Of a DNA stretch of 63,079 bases, positions 15,988 to 27,188 are shown in pieces. Source of the stretch: Rhodobacterales bacterium HKCCE3408 (lineage in GTDB: Bacteria > Pseudomonadota > Alphaproteobacteria > Rhodobacterales > Rhodobacteraceae); contig WVSN01000017.1 in NCBI GenBank assembly GCA_015689705.1, positions 1 to 63,079 on the forward strand, written 5' to 3'. Each line of letters opens with the position of its first letter. Positions within the stretch are counted from its first letter, which is position 1. A program made the translations under genes and the position numbers. Under the pieces are notes generated by a model that saw only the letters and a list, made by a program, of their open reading frames with translations, searched no databases and had not been told where the DNA came from.

Positions 15988-18401
15988 TGGATCCGCGCCT
16001 CGATCAAGGGGGCGTCGGGGCGCGGCACCTCGGGCAAGGCCCGTTCGGCCGTCAGCATTCCCATCTTGCGCAGCTCGGCCCGCGTCGCCTCGACGACATG
16101 GTGCAGACCGATCGCGGCGTCCTCGGCTGCGGCGGCGAAGGCCGCGTTCACGGCGATCGACTGGATCGAGCCGCCGGAGAGTTCCAGCCGTCGGGCGAGG
16201 AAGGAAACGTCGAGATCGGGCGCGCAGGGTGCGCCCGGGGGTATGGCGCGATCCCATATCGCCGCGCGCTCTTCCGGGCCCGGCATCGGGTAGTCGAGCA
16301 CGAAGCGCAGCCGGCGCAGGAAGGCCTTGTCGATGTTCGACTTGAGGTTCGTCGTGAGGATGACGAGGCCCTGGTAGGCCTCGATCCGTTGAAGCAGATA
16401 GGCGACCTCGACATTCGCGTGGCGGTCGTGGGCGTCCTTGATTTCGGTCCGCTTGCCGAACATCGCGTCGGCCTCGTCGAACAGAAGAAGCGCGGACGCC
16501 GCTTCGGCCGCTTCGAAGCAGGCGTCGATGTTCTTCTCGGTCTCGCCGATGTATTTCGACACGCACCGCGACAGCTCGACCTGCATCAGGTCGACGCCAA
16601 GTTCGCGCGCGATGATCTGCGCCGTCATCGTCTTGCCGGTGCCCGAGGGGCCGGAGAACAGCGCGCCGATGCCGCGTCCGTAAGACAGCCGCGTGCCGTA
16701 GCCCCACTCGTCCAGAACCCTCGGCCCGTCGAGGACGTGGCGCGGTATGGCCCTGACCGTGGCCTCGATCGACGGCGGCAGGACGATATCCGACCAGCGG
16801 TAGAGGCAGGGCGGGCGACGAACGGTGCGTGGCGCGTGTGCGCGAGACACGTAACGGGCGGCTTCGGACAGAAGCTGTTCGGCCGGGTCAGGCGCGCCGG
16901 CGCGCGACCGCCCGGCAGCGAGCCGCGCGACCGCGTCGATATCGGCCAGCGGGTAGTTCAGCTTGGCCGACAGCGCGCGCGCTGCGCCATCGGTGATCGA
17001 AAGTCCGTGGTCGCGGGCGGCCGCGCGCCAGCGGGCGGCGCGAAGGGGCGCGTCCGGTGCGGCAACGGCGACCGGCACAGCCGCGCCCGGGCCGCTCAGC
17101 GCGCCGACGAGGATCAGCCCGTCCGTCAGCCCGTCGAGGTCCACCGCCATCAGTGCCATGCGGCTTCGTGGATCGAGCGTATCGACATCCTCGATCATCA
17201 GCGCCGCGTCATGGAGACGGGCACGGATGGCGATGTCGATCACCGCCGGCGCGACCGATGCGGGTGGAAGCCCGTCCAGCGCGACCGCGCGGTAGCGCAG
17301 GACCGGCCGGCCGAGAGCGAGATGCGCCGCCGCCACGGCCGCCGCGCCGTCGGGCGCACCGGGCGCGACGAGCATGACCGGGCCGGGAACAGCGGCGTAG
17401 AGCGCCGAAATGCGGTCGGTGAGATCGGGATCGGCGGGCAGGGCGGCGCTGTCGAGCTGCCAGTCCCGCCCGCGACGCACCCGTTCGCCGCGCATCAGTT
17501 CCAGAAGCGCCGGTGTGACGCAAAGCCCCGCGTCCGGGTTTTCGCCATGCGGGCGGATCATGCGGAACCGCGCCATCAGGCGGCGGCTGCCCAAGAGCGC
17601 CTCGATATCCGCACCGATCAGGTCGGGGGCCAGCATGCGGGCCAGCGTCGAGGCGTGCGGGCGCGGCTGCGCATAGTCGTTCTGCAGAAGCCCGATCACC
17701 TGGCCGTACCGGCGATCCAGATCCGGTGCGGCCGCAATCGCGAGCAGGCGCAGTTCCTCGGGCGCAAGCGCGAAGGTCCGGAACAGCCGCTGCTGCCAGA
17801 GCGGGGCTGCCGCCATGGCCTCGAAGCGCCGGTCGAGCTCCTCCTCGGTGATCCGGGCCTCACCGACGAGACCGTGGCGCAGCATCGCCAGGTCTCCCCC
17901 GAAACCGCTATCGGCCCGCCCGCGCGCGGCCGCGAGCCGGTCGAGGGCGGCGGCGAAGGCGGCATCGAGCCAGTCGATTACCGGCGCGACGGCCGACCGT
18001 CCGGCATGGCGGAACTGCGGGATGATGCAGGGCGGCTGCGACGGCCGGTCGGCAGAGAGAGCGATCATCTTGGGGTGGGCCGACTGCTCGGCCAGCGCGA
18101 TTGCGCTGCGCAGCCGGGCAGGATCGAGCTGACGGAGCGCGATCTGCACGTCTGCACCTTCGCTCGAGACGAGGATCACGGCGACGGCGGGCGAGGTCGG
18201 CTGCAACGCGGCCGGATCAAGGCCGGGGCGTGCTTCGAGGATCAGGACGGTCGGCGTCTCGGCCGACAGGTGGCGCGCCAGGTCGGCGCCCTCGGGCAGG
18301 GTGGCCACAGTGTATCCCGTTTCGTCCTCGAGCAGGGTCTTCAGCCCCTCGGCGAAGACGCGCCTCTCGAATGGTCCGATCAGGATGCGGGTTGCGGTCA
18401 T
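15984..18401 (-). CDS. AAA+ ATPase of the injection system (Afp15/Pvc15 class) with receiver-like N-terminus
   Basis: 805 residues from the ATG at 18401, chosen because GGAGG lies upstream at suitable spacing; a longer frame to 18476 has no such site. The C-terminal AAA module has Walker A GPSGTGKT (about 584-591), Walker B LLLFDEADAMFG (about 637-648), sensor LTTNLKSNIDKAFLRRL and an arginine-finger region. A second, degenerate ATPase module precedes it (about 395-480), with a Walker-B-like ALMIEDVDTLD but no P-loop. The first about 105 residues look like a response-regulator receiver fold (TRILIGP; PTVLILEA) lacking the phospho-acceptor Asp. Afp15-class ATPases are conserved in eCIS and thought to assist assembly. 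It is the first gene of the operon. Confidence 0.9.
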   Translation of the reverse strand: MTATRILIGPFERRVFAEGLKTLLEDETGYTVATLPEGADLARHLSAETPTVLILEARPGLDPAALQPTSPAVAVILVSSEGADVQIALRQLDPARLRSAIALAEQSAHPKMIALSADRPSQPPCIIPQFRHAGRSAVAPVIDWLDAAFAAALDRLAAARGRADSGFGGDLAMLRHGLVGEARITEEELDRRFEAMAAAPLWQQRLFRTFALAPEELRLLAIAAAPDLDRRYGQVIGLLQNDYAQPRPHASTLARMLAPDLIGADIEALLGSRRLMARFRMIRPHGENPDAGLCVTPALLELMRGERVRRGRDWQLDSAALPADPDLTDRISALYAAVPGPVMLVAPGAPDGAAAVAAAHLALGRPVLRYRAVALDGLPPASVAPAVIDIAIRARLHDAALMIEDVDTLDPRSRMALMAVDLDGLTDGLILVGALSGPGAAVPVAVAAPDAPLRAARWRAAARDHGLSITDGAARALSAKLNYPLADIDAVARLAAGRSRAGAPDPAEQLLSEAARYVSRAHAPRTVRRPPCLYRWSDIVLPPSIEATVRAIPRHVLDGPRVLDEWGYGTRLSYGRGIGALFSGPSGTGKTMTAQIIARELGVDLMQVELSRCVSKYIGETEKNIDACFEAAEAASALLLFDEADAMFGKRTEIKDAHDRHANVEVAYLLQRIEAYQGLVILTTNLKSNIDKAFLRRLRFVLDYPMPGPEERAAIWDRAIPPGAPCAPDLDVSFLARRLELSGGSIQSIAVNAAFAAAAEDAAIGLHHVVEATRAELRKMGMLTAERALPEVPRPDAPLIEARIQ

Positions 18402-18586
18402 CGGGCGCAGGCCTCCGGCCACCCGCAGGACGCGCGGGCCGGGTTCAGGATGACTGATGGGGGCCGCCCGTGGCATGGGCCGGGGGATGCGAATCCGGTC
18501 GCGTCCGGATGGTCCGGGTCCGGGCCGCAGCGGTCCGGATCAGACCAGGATCACATGAACCATTCGATCCGGATCGCGGGGGCACA

Positions 18587-18622
18587 AACGCAAACCGGCC
18601 GGACCCTGAGGTCCGGCCGGTT
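18587..18622 (-). terminator. Intrinsic terminator after tRNA-Gly
   Basis: A perfect 13-bp stem (AACCGGCCGGACC at 18593-18605 with its complement at 18610-18622) closes a 4-base loop. On the minus strand it lies six bases past the tRNA CCA end and is followed by TTTGCGTTTG. It should end the tRNA transcript before the injection-system promoter region. About 185 bases between it and the AAA gene (18402-18586) hold several CCGGA repeats and no clear gene. Confidence 0.75.
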
Positions 18623-18627
18623 CGAAA

Positions 18628-18702
18628 TGGAGCGGGCGATGAGATTCGAACTCACGACCCTTACCTTGGCAAGGTAATGCTCTACCCCTGAGCTACGCCC
18701 GC
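18628..18702 (-). tRNA. tRNA-Gly (GCC)
   Basis: Reading the minus strand, the 7-bp acceptor stem GCGGGCG pairs with CGCCCGC. The D arm is TAGCTCAGGGGTAGAGCA, the anticodon loop is centred on TTGCCAA (anticodon GCC), and the T arm has GGTTCGAATC-type TTCGAAT. The discriminator T is followed by an encoded CCA (18628-18630). All stems close. The 3' end faces the injection-system operon. Confidence 0.96.
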
Positions 18703-18766
18703 TCTGTAGGCCGGCTGTTTAGGCCCGCCCGCTCCCTGCTGCAAGTGGAAAATTCGCCTCCCGCGC

Positions 18767-19489
18767 TCAGTTCGCAGTGACCCTGAAATCGTCGATCGCA
18801 TAGCTTTCGTTGTCGACATTGGCATGGGCGTCCGAGGAGACCTGGACCGACACGCTGTCGCCCGGATTGGAGACCGTCAGGCGCACCTGCGTCCGCGTAT
18901 CGGCATGGCCATTGCCGTTCAGATCGGTGCCCTGGCTCATGCTGTTGGCTTCGAATGTCGTCGTGCCGCCGTTGACCGACGTGAAGGTTGCCGTGCCGTT
19001 GTCCACTGTGACGATGCCGGCGACCTGTCCGTTGACGGTGATCGTCGCGGGTTCGTTGTTCAGCGTATCAAGGCCGTAGAGATCGAATTCGACCGTCGCC
19101 TGCGCGGTTCCCGGCGGCAGGTCCCACGACCCGCCGATCGTCGATTGCGGGCCGACCTGGTAGACGTCGCCGATGCCGTCCATGCTGACAACATCGCCGC
19201 CCGACCAGCCGCCGGTGCCATCGGAAAAGCCGGTGAGCGCCTGTCCGAATTCCTGCAGGCGTTCGATGAAACCGGACTGCGCGTCCATTTCGGCGAGGCT
19301 GAGTTGGATCTCGCCCGTGAGATCCTCGAGCCCGCCGCTGACGACGAGCGTGACTGCAATCCCGAGGCCGACCACCGCGCCCGAGAGAACCACCCAGTCG
19401 ACGGCGACAGCGCCCGACTGATCGGCGCGGAAACTGGCGAGGGCCGACCGCAGCCGCGGACGCGGCTCAGTTGGCGACGACGGAAACAT
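18767..19489 (-). CDS. Prepilin-like secreted protein with C-terminal beta-sandwich (tandem copy 2)
   Basis: 240 residues if started at the ATG at 19489; two other ATGs a few codons upstream are possible. The N-terminus has a short basic leader (RPRLRSALASFRADQSG) then AVAVDWVVLSGAVVGLGIAV, a single hydrophobic helix. That resembles Flp/TadE-type class IVb prepilins (Gly at the cut site, Asp at +5, aromatic at +6). The rest is a soluble beta-rich domain ending ESYAIDDFRVTAN. It overlaps the stop of its paralogue upstream by about 20 bases, so both are co-transcribed. Processing by a TadV-like peptidase is inference. No tad genes are nearby. Confidence 0.75.
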   Translation of the reverse strand: MFPSSPTEPRPRLRSALASFRADQSGAVAVDWVVLSGAVVGLGIAVTLVVSGGLEDLTGEIQLSLAEMDAQSGFIERLQEFGQALTGFSDGTGGWSGGDVVSMDGIGDVYQVGPQSTIGGSWDLPPGTAQATVEFDLYGLDTLNNEPATITVNGQVAGIVTVDNGTATFTSVNGGTTTFEANSMSQGTDLNGNGHADTRTQVRLTVSNPGDSVSVQVSSDAHANVDNESYAIDDFRVTAN

Positions 19490-20159
19490 CGTCCAGGGCA
19501 TAGAATTCATTGGAAGTATCCTGATCGGCCCCCGACTGCACGCCAAGCGTGACCGTTCCCGGGGGATTTGACATCGTGATCGTGTAGGTCGCCCGGCTGT
19601 CATGGCCGTGGCTGCCCGCCCCCATCTGTGTGTTGCTGTATTGCTGCTCGACCGAAACGGTCATGCCCGCCCCGGCCATCTCCTGCGTGGTGATGTTGCC
19701 ATGGTCGTCGGTGTACAGCGCGACCGGCTCGCCGTTGATGAGGATCGTCGCGGTATCGCCGGTATCGAGATCGTCGCCGCCGATGATGTCGAAGGTGAAC
19801 GTCGCGGTTTCGGTCCCCGGCGGCATGTCGAGCGTCATGGACGCCGTTTCGCCTGCGCCGATCTGCAGGACGTCGCCGAAGCCCGACAGGGTCTCGAGCG
19901 TTCCGCCCACGAAGCCGCCGAGACCGCTGGAAAAATCGAGATCCGCCAGGACCGAGTCCACGGCGAAGCCCGAGCCCGGCTCGGTCTCGACAAGAGCCGC
20001 CTGAGTTTCGCCCGCCAAGTCCTCGACCCCGCCCGAGGTGACCATGATCACCGCGAGGCCGAGGCCGACAATGCCGGCGGCGAGGACCACAAAATCCGCC
20101 GTCACGGCACCCGTCTCTTCGCGGGCGAAACCGCGGAGAAGGGGTAATATCCCGAACAC
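19467..20159 (-). CDS. Prepilin-like secreted protein with C-terminal beta-sandwich (tandem copy 1)
   Basis: About 230 residues from a GTG at 20159 that gives a compact leader (FGILPLLRGFAREETG); a TTG at 20222 would add 21 residues without hydrophobic character. The putative cleavage Gly is followed by AVTADFVVLAAGIVGLGLAV, again with Asp at +5 and Phe at +6. A beta-rich ectodomain contains NITTQEMAGAGMTVSVEQQ and ends EFYALDDVSVVAN, almost the same tail as the next gene. It is a paralogue of the downstream gene by architecture and C-terminal motif. The function is unknown; a surface or minor-pilin-like role is suggested by the N-terminus. Confidence 0.72.
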   Translation of the reverse strand: MFGILPLLRGFAREETGAVTADFVVLAAGIVGLGLAVIMVTSGGVEDLAGETQAALVETEPGSGFAVDSVLADLDFSSGLGGFVGGTLETLSGFGDVLQIGAGETASMTLDMPPGTETATFTFDIIGGDDLDTGDTATILINGEPVALYTDDHGNITTQEMAGAGMTVSVEQQYSNTQMGAGSHGHDSRATYTITMSNPPGTVTLGVQSGADQDTSNEFYALDDVSVVAN

Positions 20160-20248
20160 GCGATCAGGCTGCGGGCGATTTGCGGCACAACCGTGGCAGG
20201 ACTGCGCCGGAACCGTGGCCAATGGTTAACCGGCGATGATCCGCCCGG

Positions 20249-23200
20249 TCAGTCCAGCTCGACCAGAAGGTCCTTGGCGTCGATCTGCGCCCCCGGTCCG
20301 ACATGAACGGCCGTCACCGTCGCGGCGCGGTCGGCGTGGATGCCGGTCTCCATCTTCATCGCCTCGATCGTCAGCAGAAGATCGCCCTTCTTGACCTTCT
20401 TGCCCGCCGTCGCGGCGACGCTGGCCACGACGCCCGGCATCGGCGCGCCGACATGGGCGGGGTTGCCTTCCTCTGCCTTGGCGCGCTTGGCGGTCGTGGC
20501 GGCGGCCTTGCGGTTCGGCACCCGCACGGTACGGGGCTGGCCGTTCAGCTCGAAGAAGACGCGGACCTCGCCTTCCTGGTTGGTCTCGCCCACAGCCGAA
20601 AGCCGGATGACCAGCGTCACGCCGGGATCAATCTCGACCTCGATCTCGTCGCCGGGCGACATGCCGTAGAAGAAGGTCTGGGTCGGAAGGGTGCGCACCG
20701 GCCCGTAATCGGCATGGCGCATCATGTAGTCGGTGAAGACCTTGGGATACATGAGGTATCCGTTCAGGTCCTCGTTGTCGATTTCGTCGCCGAGCTTCTC
20801 GATCAGCGCCGTCTTCTCCGCCTCTAGATCGACCGGGGGCAGATGCTTGCCCGGTCGTTCCGTCACCGGCTTCTCGCCCTTCAGCACCTTCTCGACGATC
20901 GCCTTGGGGAACCCGCCCGGCGGCTGGCCGAGATTGCCGCGCATCATGTCGACCACGCTGTCGGGGAAGGACACGTCAACCTTCGGATCCTCGACCTGCG
21001 CACGGGTCAGGCCCTGGCTGACCATCATCAGCGCCATGTCGCCCACGACCTTGGAGGACGGGGTGACCTTCACGATGTCGCCGAACATCTGGTTCACGTC
21101 GGCGTACATCTGCGCCACCTCGTGCCAGCGCTCCTCGAGCCCGAGGGACCGGGCCTGCGCCTTGAGGTTGGTGAACTGCCCGCCCGGCATCTCGTGGAGA
21201 TAGACCTCGGACGCCGGCGCCTGCATGCCGGACTCGAAGGCGGCGTAATGCGCGCGCACGGCTTCCCAGTAATCCGAGATCGCACGGACTGCGGCGATGT
21301 CGAGACCCGTGTCGCGCTCGGTGTATTGCAGGGCCTCGACGATGGTGCCGAGCGTCGCCTGCGAGGTGTTGCCCGACAGCGCGTCCATCGCGCAGTCGAC
21401 CGCATCCACCCCGGCGGCCGAAGCCGCGAGGATCGTGCCGCAGGCGATGCCCGCCGTGTCATGCGTGTGGAAATGGATCGGCAGGTCCACCGCGTCCTTG
21501 AGCGCAGGGATCAGGACGGCGGCCCCGGCGGGCTTCAGAAGCCCGGCCATATCCTTCAGGCCGAGGACATGCGCGCCGGCCTTTTCGAGGTCCTTGGCCA
21601 TCTGCACGTAGTACTTCACGTCGTACTTCGCGCGCGCGGGGTCGAGCACGTTGCCGGTGTAGCAGATCGTGCCCTCGCAGATCTTGCCCGAGGCGATGAC
21701 CGCATCCATCGCCACGCGCATGTTCTCGACCCAGTTGAGGCTGTCGAAGACGCGGAAGACATCGACGCCGCTTTCCGCGGCCTGCGCGACGAAGCTTTCC
21801 ACGACGTTGTCGGGATAGTTCGTGTAACCCACGCCGTTCGAGGCCCGCAGAAGCATCTGCGTCAGAATGTTGGGCATTCGCGCGCGGATGTCGCGCAGTC
21901 TCTGCCACGGGCATTCCTGCAGGAAGCGGTAGGCGACATCGAAGGTCGCGCCGCCCCAACACTCGACCGAGAAGAGCTGCGGCAGGTTCGCGGCGTAGGC
22001 TGGCGCGACACGGATCATGTCGATCGAGCGCATCCGTGTCGCCAGAAGCGACTGGTGCCCGTCGCGCATCGCCGTATCGGTGATGAGAAGCTGCTTCTGC
22101 GCCTTCATCCACTCGGCCACGGCCTTCGCACCCTGTTCCTCCAGGAGCTGGCGCGTTCCGGCGGGTGGCGTCTTGACCGCGAGCTTCGGCGGGGTCGGCG
22201 TCTTGAGATCGGCGGGCGGACGCGGGCGGCCCTCGGTTTCGGGATGACCGTTCACCGTGATGTCGGCGATGTAGCGCAGGATCTTGGTCGCCCGGTCACG
22301 GCGCGGCGCGAAGTCGAAGAGCTCGGGCGTCTCGTCGATGAACTTCGTCGTGTACTGGTTCGACAGGAAGGTCGGGTGCTTCAGCAGGTTCTCGACGAAG
22401 GCGATATTGGTCGAAACGCCCCGGATGCGGAATTCGCGAAGGGCCCGGTCGATCCGCGCGATTGCGGCCTCGGGTGTCGGCGCCCAGGCTGTCACCTTCT
22501 CCAGCAGGCTGTCGTAGTAGCGCGTGATGGTCGCGCCGGAATAGGCCGTGCCGCCATCCAGCCGGATGCCGAAGCCCGTCGCGCCGCGATAGGCGGTGAT
22601 GCGACCGTAATCGGGGATGAAGTTGTTCGTCGGGTCCTCGGTCGTGATCCGGCACTGGATCGCGTGGCCGTCAAGCGTGACGTCATACTGGCTCGCGATG
22701 CCTGTTGCCTCGACGAGCGACTTGCCCTCGGCGATCAGGATCTGCGCGCGGACGATGTCGACGCCCGTCACCTCCTCGGTCACCGTATGCTCGACCTGGA
22801 CGCGCGGGTTGACCTCGATGAAGTAGAAATTGCCGGATTCCATGTCCATCAGGAACTCGATGGTCCCGGCGCATTCGTAGTTCACGTGCTCCGCGATCTT
22901 CTTGCCGAGAAGGCAGATCTCTTCGCGCTGCGTCTCGGACAGGTACGGGGCCGGGGCGCGTTCCACGACCTTCTGGTTCCGCCGCTGGACCGAGCAGTCG
23001 CGTTCATAGAGGTGGTAGATGTTGCCCTGGCTGTCGCCGAGGATCTGAACCTCGACGTGGCGGGCGCGGGTGATCATCTTTTCCAGATAGCCTTCGCCGT
23101 TGCCGAAGGCGGCCTCGGCCTCGCGCCGGCCCTCGAGCACCTTTTCCTCCAGCTCCTCGGGCTTCAGGATCGGACGCATACCGCGCCCGCCGCCGCCCCA

Positions 23201-23689
23201 GGACGCCTTGAGCATCATCGGGTAACCGATCTCCTCGGCCTGTTTCCTGATCTTCTTCATGTCCTCGCCGAGGACCTCGGAGGCGGGGATCACCGGCACG
23301 CCGGCGGCGATGGCGACCTGACGCGCGCTGGCCTTGTCGCCGAGCGCGCGCATCGTTTCGGCCTTCGGACCGATGAATACGATCCCGGCCTCGACGCAGG
23401 CATCGACGAAAGCGGGGTTCTCGGACAGGAGGCCATAGCCCGGATGGATCGCGTCGGCGCCGGACTCCTGCGCGACGCGGATGATTTCCTCGATCGAGAG
23501 ATAGGCCGCGACCGGCCCGAGCCCCTCGCCGATCTTGTAGGCTTCGTCGGCCTTGAAGCGGTGGAGGCTCAGCTTGTCCTCTTCGGCATAGACCGCGACG
23601 GTCCGCTTGCCGAGTTCGTTCGCCGCCCGCATCACCCGGATCGCGATCTCGCCCCGATTGGCAATCAGGATCTTCTTGAACTCGGGCAT
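20249..23689 (-). CDS. pyc: Pyruvate carboxylase
   Basis: 1146 residues from MPEFKKILIANRGEIAIRV, the standard start; a longer frame adds 50 unrelated residues. It is a single-chain biotin enzyme converting pyruvate, bicarbonate and ATP to oxaloacetate (anaplerosis, cytosol). The biotin carboxylase domain covers about 1-455 (MLKASWGGGGRGM glycine-rich ATP loop; EVNPRVQVEHTVTEE). The carboxyltransferase domain starts near 535 (ITDTAMRDGHQSLLATRM; HFHTHDTAGI metal ligands). The linker/allosteric region follows, and the biotinyl domain ends the protein with EAMKMETG, the biotinylated Lys being residue 1112. Length is typical. It is a single gene, divergent from uvrD across a 148-base gap that must hold both promoters. 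Confidence 0.98.
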   Translation of the reverse strand: MPEFKKILIANRGEIAIRVMRAANELGKRTVAVYAEEDKLSLHRFKADEAYKIGEGLGPVAAYLSIEEIIRVAQESGADAIHPGYGLLSENPAFVDACVEAGIVFIGPKAETMRALGDKASARQVAIAAGVPVIPASEVLGEDMKKIRKQAEEIGYPMMLKASWGGGGRGMRPILKPEELEEKVLEGRREAEAAFGNGEGYLEKMITRARHVEVQILGDSQGNIYHLYERDCSVQRRNQKVVERAPAPYLSETQREEICLLGKKIAEHVNYECAGTIEFLMDMESGNFYFIEVNPRVQVEHTVTEEVTGVDIVRAQILIAEGKSLVEATGIASQYDVTLDGHAIQCRITTEDPTNNFIPDYGRITAYRGATGFGIRLDGGTAYSGATITRYYDSLLEKVTAWAPTPEAAIARIDRALREFRIRGVSTNIAFVENLLKHPTFLSNQYTTKFIDETPELFDFAPRRDRATKILRYIADITVNGHPETEGRPRPPADLKTPTPPKLAVKTPPAGTRQLLEEQGAKAVAEWMKAQKQLLITDTAMRDGHQSLLATRMRSIDMIRVAPAYAANLPQLFSVECWGGATFDVAYRFLQECPWQRLRDIRARMPNILTQMLLRASNGVGYTNYPDNVVESFVAQAAESGVDVFRVFDSLNWVENMRVAMDAVIASGKICEGTICYTGNVLDPARAKYDVKYYVQMAKDLEKAGAHVLGLKDMAGLLKPAGAAVLIPALKDAVDLPIHFHTHDTAGIACGTILAASAAGVDAVDCAMDALSGNTSQATLGTIVEALQYTERDTGLDIAAVRAISDYWEAVRAHYAAFESGMQAPASEVYLHEMPGGQFTNLKAQARSLGLEERWHEVAQMYADVNQMFGDIVKVTPSSKVVGDMALMMVSQGLTRAQVEDPKVDVSFPDSVVDMMRGNLGQPPGGFPKAIVEKVLKGEKPVTERPGKHLPPVDLEAEKTALIEKLGDEIDNEDLNGYLMYPKVFTDYMMRHADYGPVRTLPTQTFFYGMSPGDEIEVEIDPGVTLVIRLSAVGETNQEGEVRVFFELNGQPRTVRVPNRKAAATTAKRAKAEEGNPAHVGAPMPGVVASVAATAGKKVKKGDLLLTIEAMKMETGIHADRAATVTAVHVGPGAQIDAKDLLVELD

Positions 23690-23837
23690 TCGGGAACTCC
23701 GTTTCGCAAGTGCAGCATTACGGTAGGCCGCTTGCCCCGTCGCCACAAGCGGGCGTTCGCCGGCGCCCATTGCGACGGCGGAACATTTTGCGAACAAAGC
23801 TTTAACTCGGGGCGACGCCGCGCTACACTCCCGTTCC

Positions 23838-26429
<2,592 letters not shown>

Positions 26430-26493
26430 CCGGCGGCGTCTGGCCGGTTGGCGCCTGTCATCAATGATCAGTTGATTTTGAGAGCCGCCGCGC

Positions 26494-26520
26494 GGATCAT
26501 TCTCGCGGGAGAATCCTCGT
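26494..26520 (+). terminator. Possible terminator hairpin after uvrD
   Basis: ATTCTC (26499-26504) and GAGAAT (26509-26514) form a 6-bp stem around GCGG, followed by CCTCGTTTCC. The stem is short and the T-run weak. The rest of the gap 26430-26632 holds no gene that I can see. Confidence 0.3.
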
Positions 26521-26632
26521 TTCCGGACGAATGTACGTCTGACCTCTGCCAGCGTTAATTCAGAGTGACTGGAAACGAGCGAGGTGCGTGATCTGTGCCG
26601 GCCGTACGCCGCCGTCTGGGAGGACGCTGCCT

Positions 26633-26947
26633 ATGAAGACCCTGATTCTCGAGGAAGATCCGTCGCGCGCGCGCGCCTGGATGACCCGGTTCGGCGGCCC
26701 GCGCGGCCGCTGCGATCTGGCTCGCTCTCCGGCTCAGGCGCGGCTCATGCTCATCAACGCCCAGTACGACCGGCTCTGCCTGCGTTTCGGCAGCCAGGGC
26801 GGGGCGAGCCATGCGCTCCTGTCCGTCGCCCGCGCGACAAATCCCGATTGCGAGATCGTCGATCTCGCGTCCAAGACCCGGCGCCCCGTGTCGGGCCCGT
26901 CCCGCGGTGCGGTTCTGCGGCACGAGGCCAGCGCGCTTCCGGGCTGA
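26633..26947 (+). CDS. Small receiver-like protein, function unknown
   Basis: 104 residues starting MKTLILEEDPSRARAWMTRF; GGGAGG lies upstream at normal spacing. The first strand and acidic pair (LILEEDPSRA), a helix, and a second strand (YDRLCLRFGSQGG) follow the pattern of a response-regulator receiver domain. The expected phospho-acceptor Asp position is occupied by Arg (CLRF) and the domain is shortened. It may be a degenerate receiver involved in protein contacts. The C-terminal 25 residues are basic (SKTRRPVSGPSRG). No partner kinase is near. It sits alone between uvrD and the hairpin array. Confidence 0.6.
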   Translation: MKTLILEEDPSRARAWMTRFGGPRGRCDLARSPAQARLMLINAQYDRLCLRFGSQGGASHALLSVARATNPDCEIVDLASKTRRPVSGPSRGAVLRHEASALPG

Positions 26948-27034
26948 GCCACGGACTTCCGGACCTGTCGACAGGCTCGATAGGTCGCCACAGCCATAAG
27001 CTGCGGGGCGAACGCTTTTCACGATCCTGAAAAT

Positions 27035-27111
27035 GAAAAGGCGGTGGCACCAGGGAGGAGGAAGGTGCCACCGCCAGACATCCAGCCCCAGGGAGGAGGA
27101 GGGGGCGTGGA
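27035..27111 (-). ncRNA. CcsR-like small RNA unit 3 (two hairpins with CCTCCTCCC loops)
   Basis: On the minus strand two stem-loops follow each other. Hairpin 27081-27111 has a stem around loop CTCCTCCTCCCT. Hairpin 27040-27075 has a perfect 12-bp stem GGCGGTGGCACC closing TTCCTCCTCCCT, followed by TTTTCATTTTC, a good terminator. Rhodobacter sphaeroides CcsR1-4 RNAs have this two-hairpin form with the conserved CCUCCUCCC loop and lie behind a DUF1127 gene, as here. The division of the array into units is my inference. Confidence 0.7.
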
Positions 27112-27114
27112 ATG

Positions 27115-27179
27115 GGTCGGCGACCGCGAGGGAGGATTCGGGCCGCCGCGACCGACCGGAAAGGGAGGAGACCGGCCGG
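27115..27179 (-). ncRNA. CcsR-like small RNA unit 2 (two hairpins)
   Basis: Hairpin 27152-27179 (stem CCGGCCGG/CCGGTCGG on the minus strand, loop TCTCCTCCCTTT) abuts hairpin 27115-27153 (11 pairs with a 2-base bulge, loop CGAATCCTCCCTCGC). Stem sequences differ from those of the other units while the CTCCTCCC loop is kept. That is the pattern expected if the loop is the functional part. Confidence 0.65.
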
Positions 27180-27188
27180 GTCATTTCT

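Noticed and set aside
1-18401. Prophage or phage-tail remnant
   Set aside because: No head, portal, terminase, integrase, holin or lysin genes, and an AAA ATPase plus DUF4255 are eCIS markers.
1-18401. Type VI secretion system
   Set aside because: No TssJ, TssL, TssM, TssK or ClpV and a long single-chain sheath of eCIS type rather than TssB/TssC.
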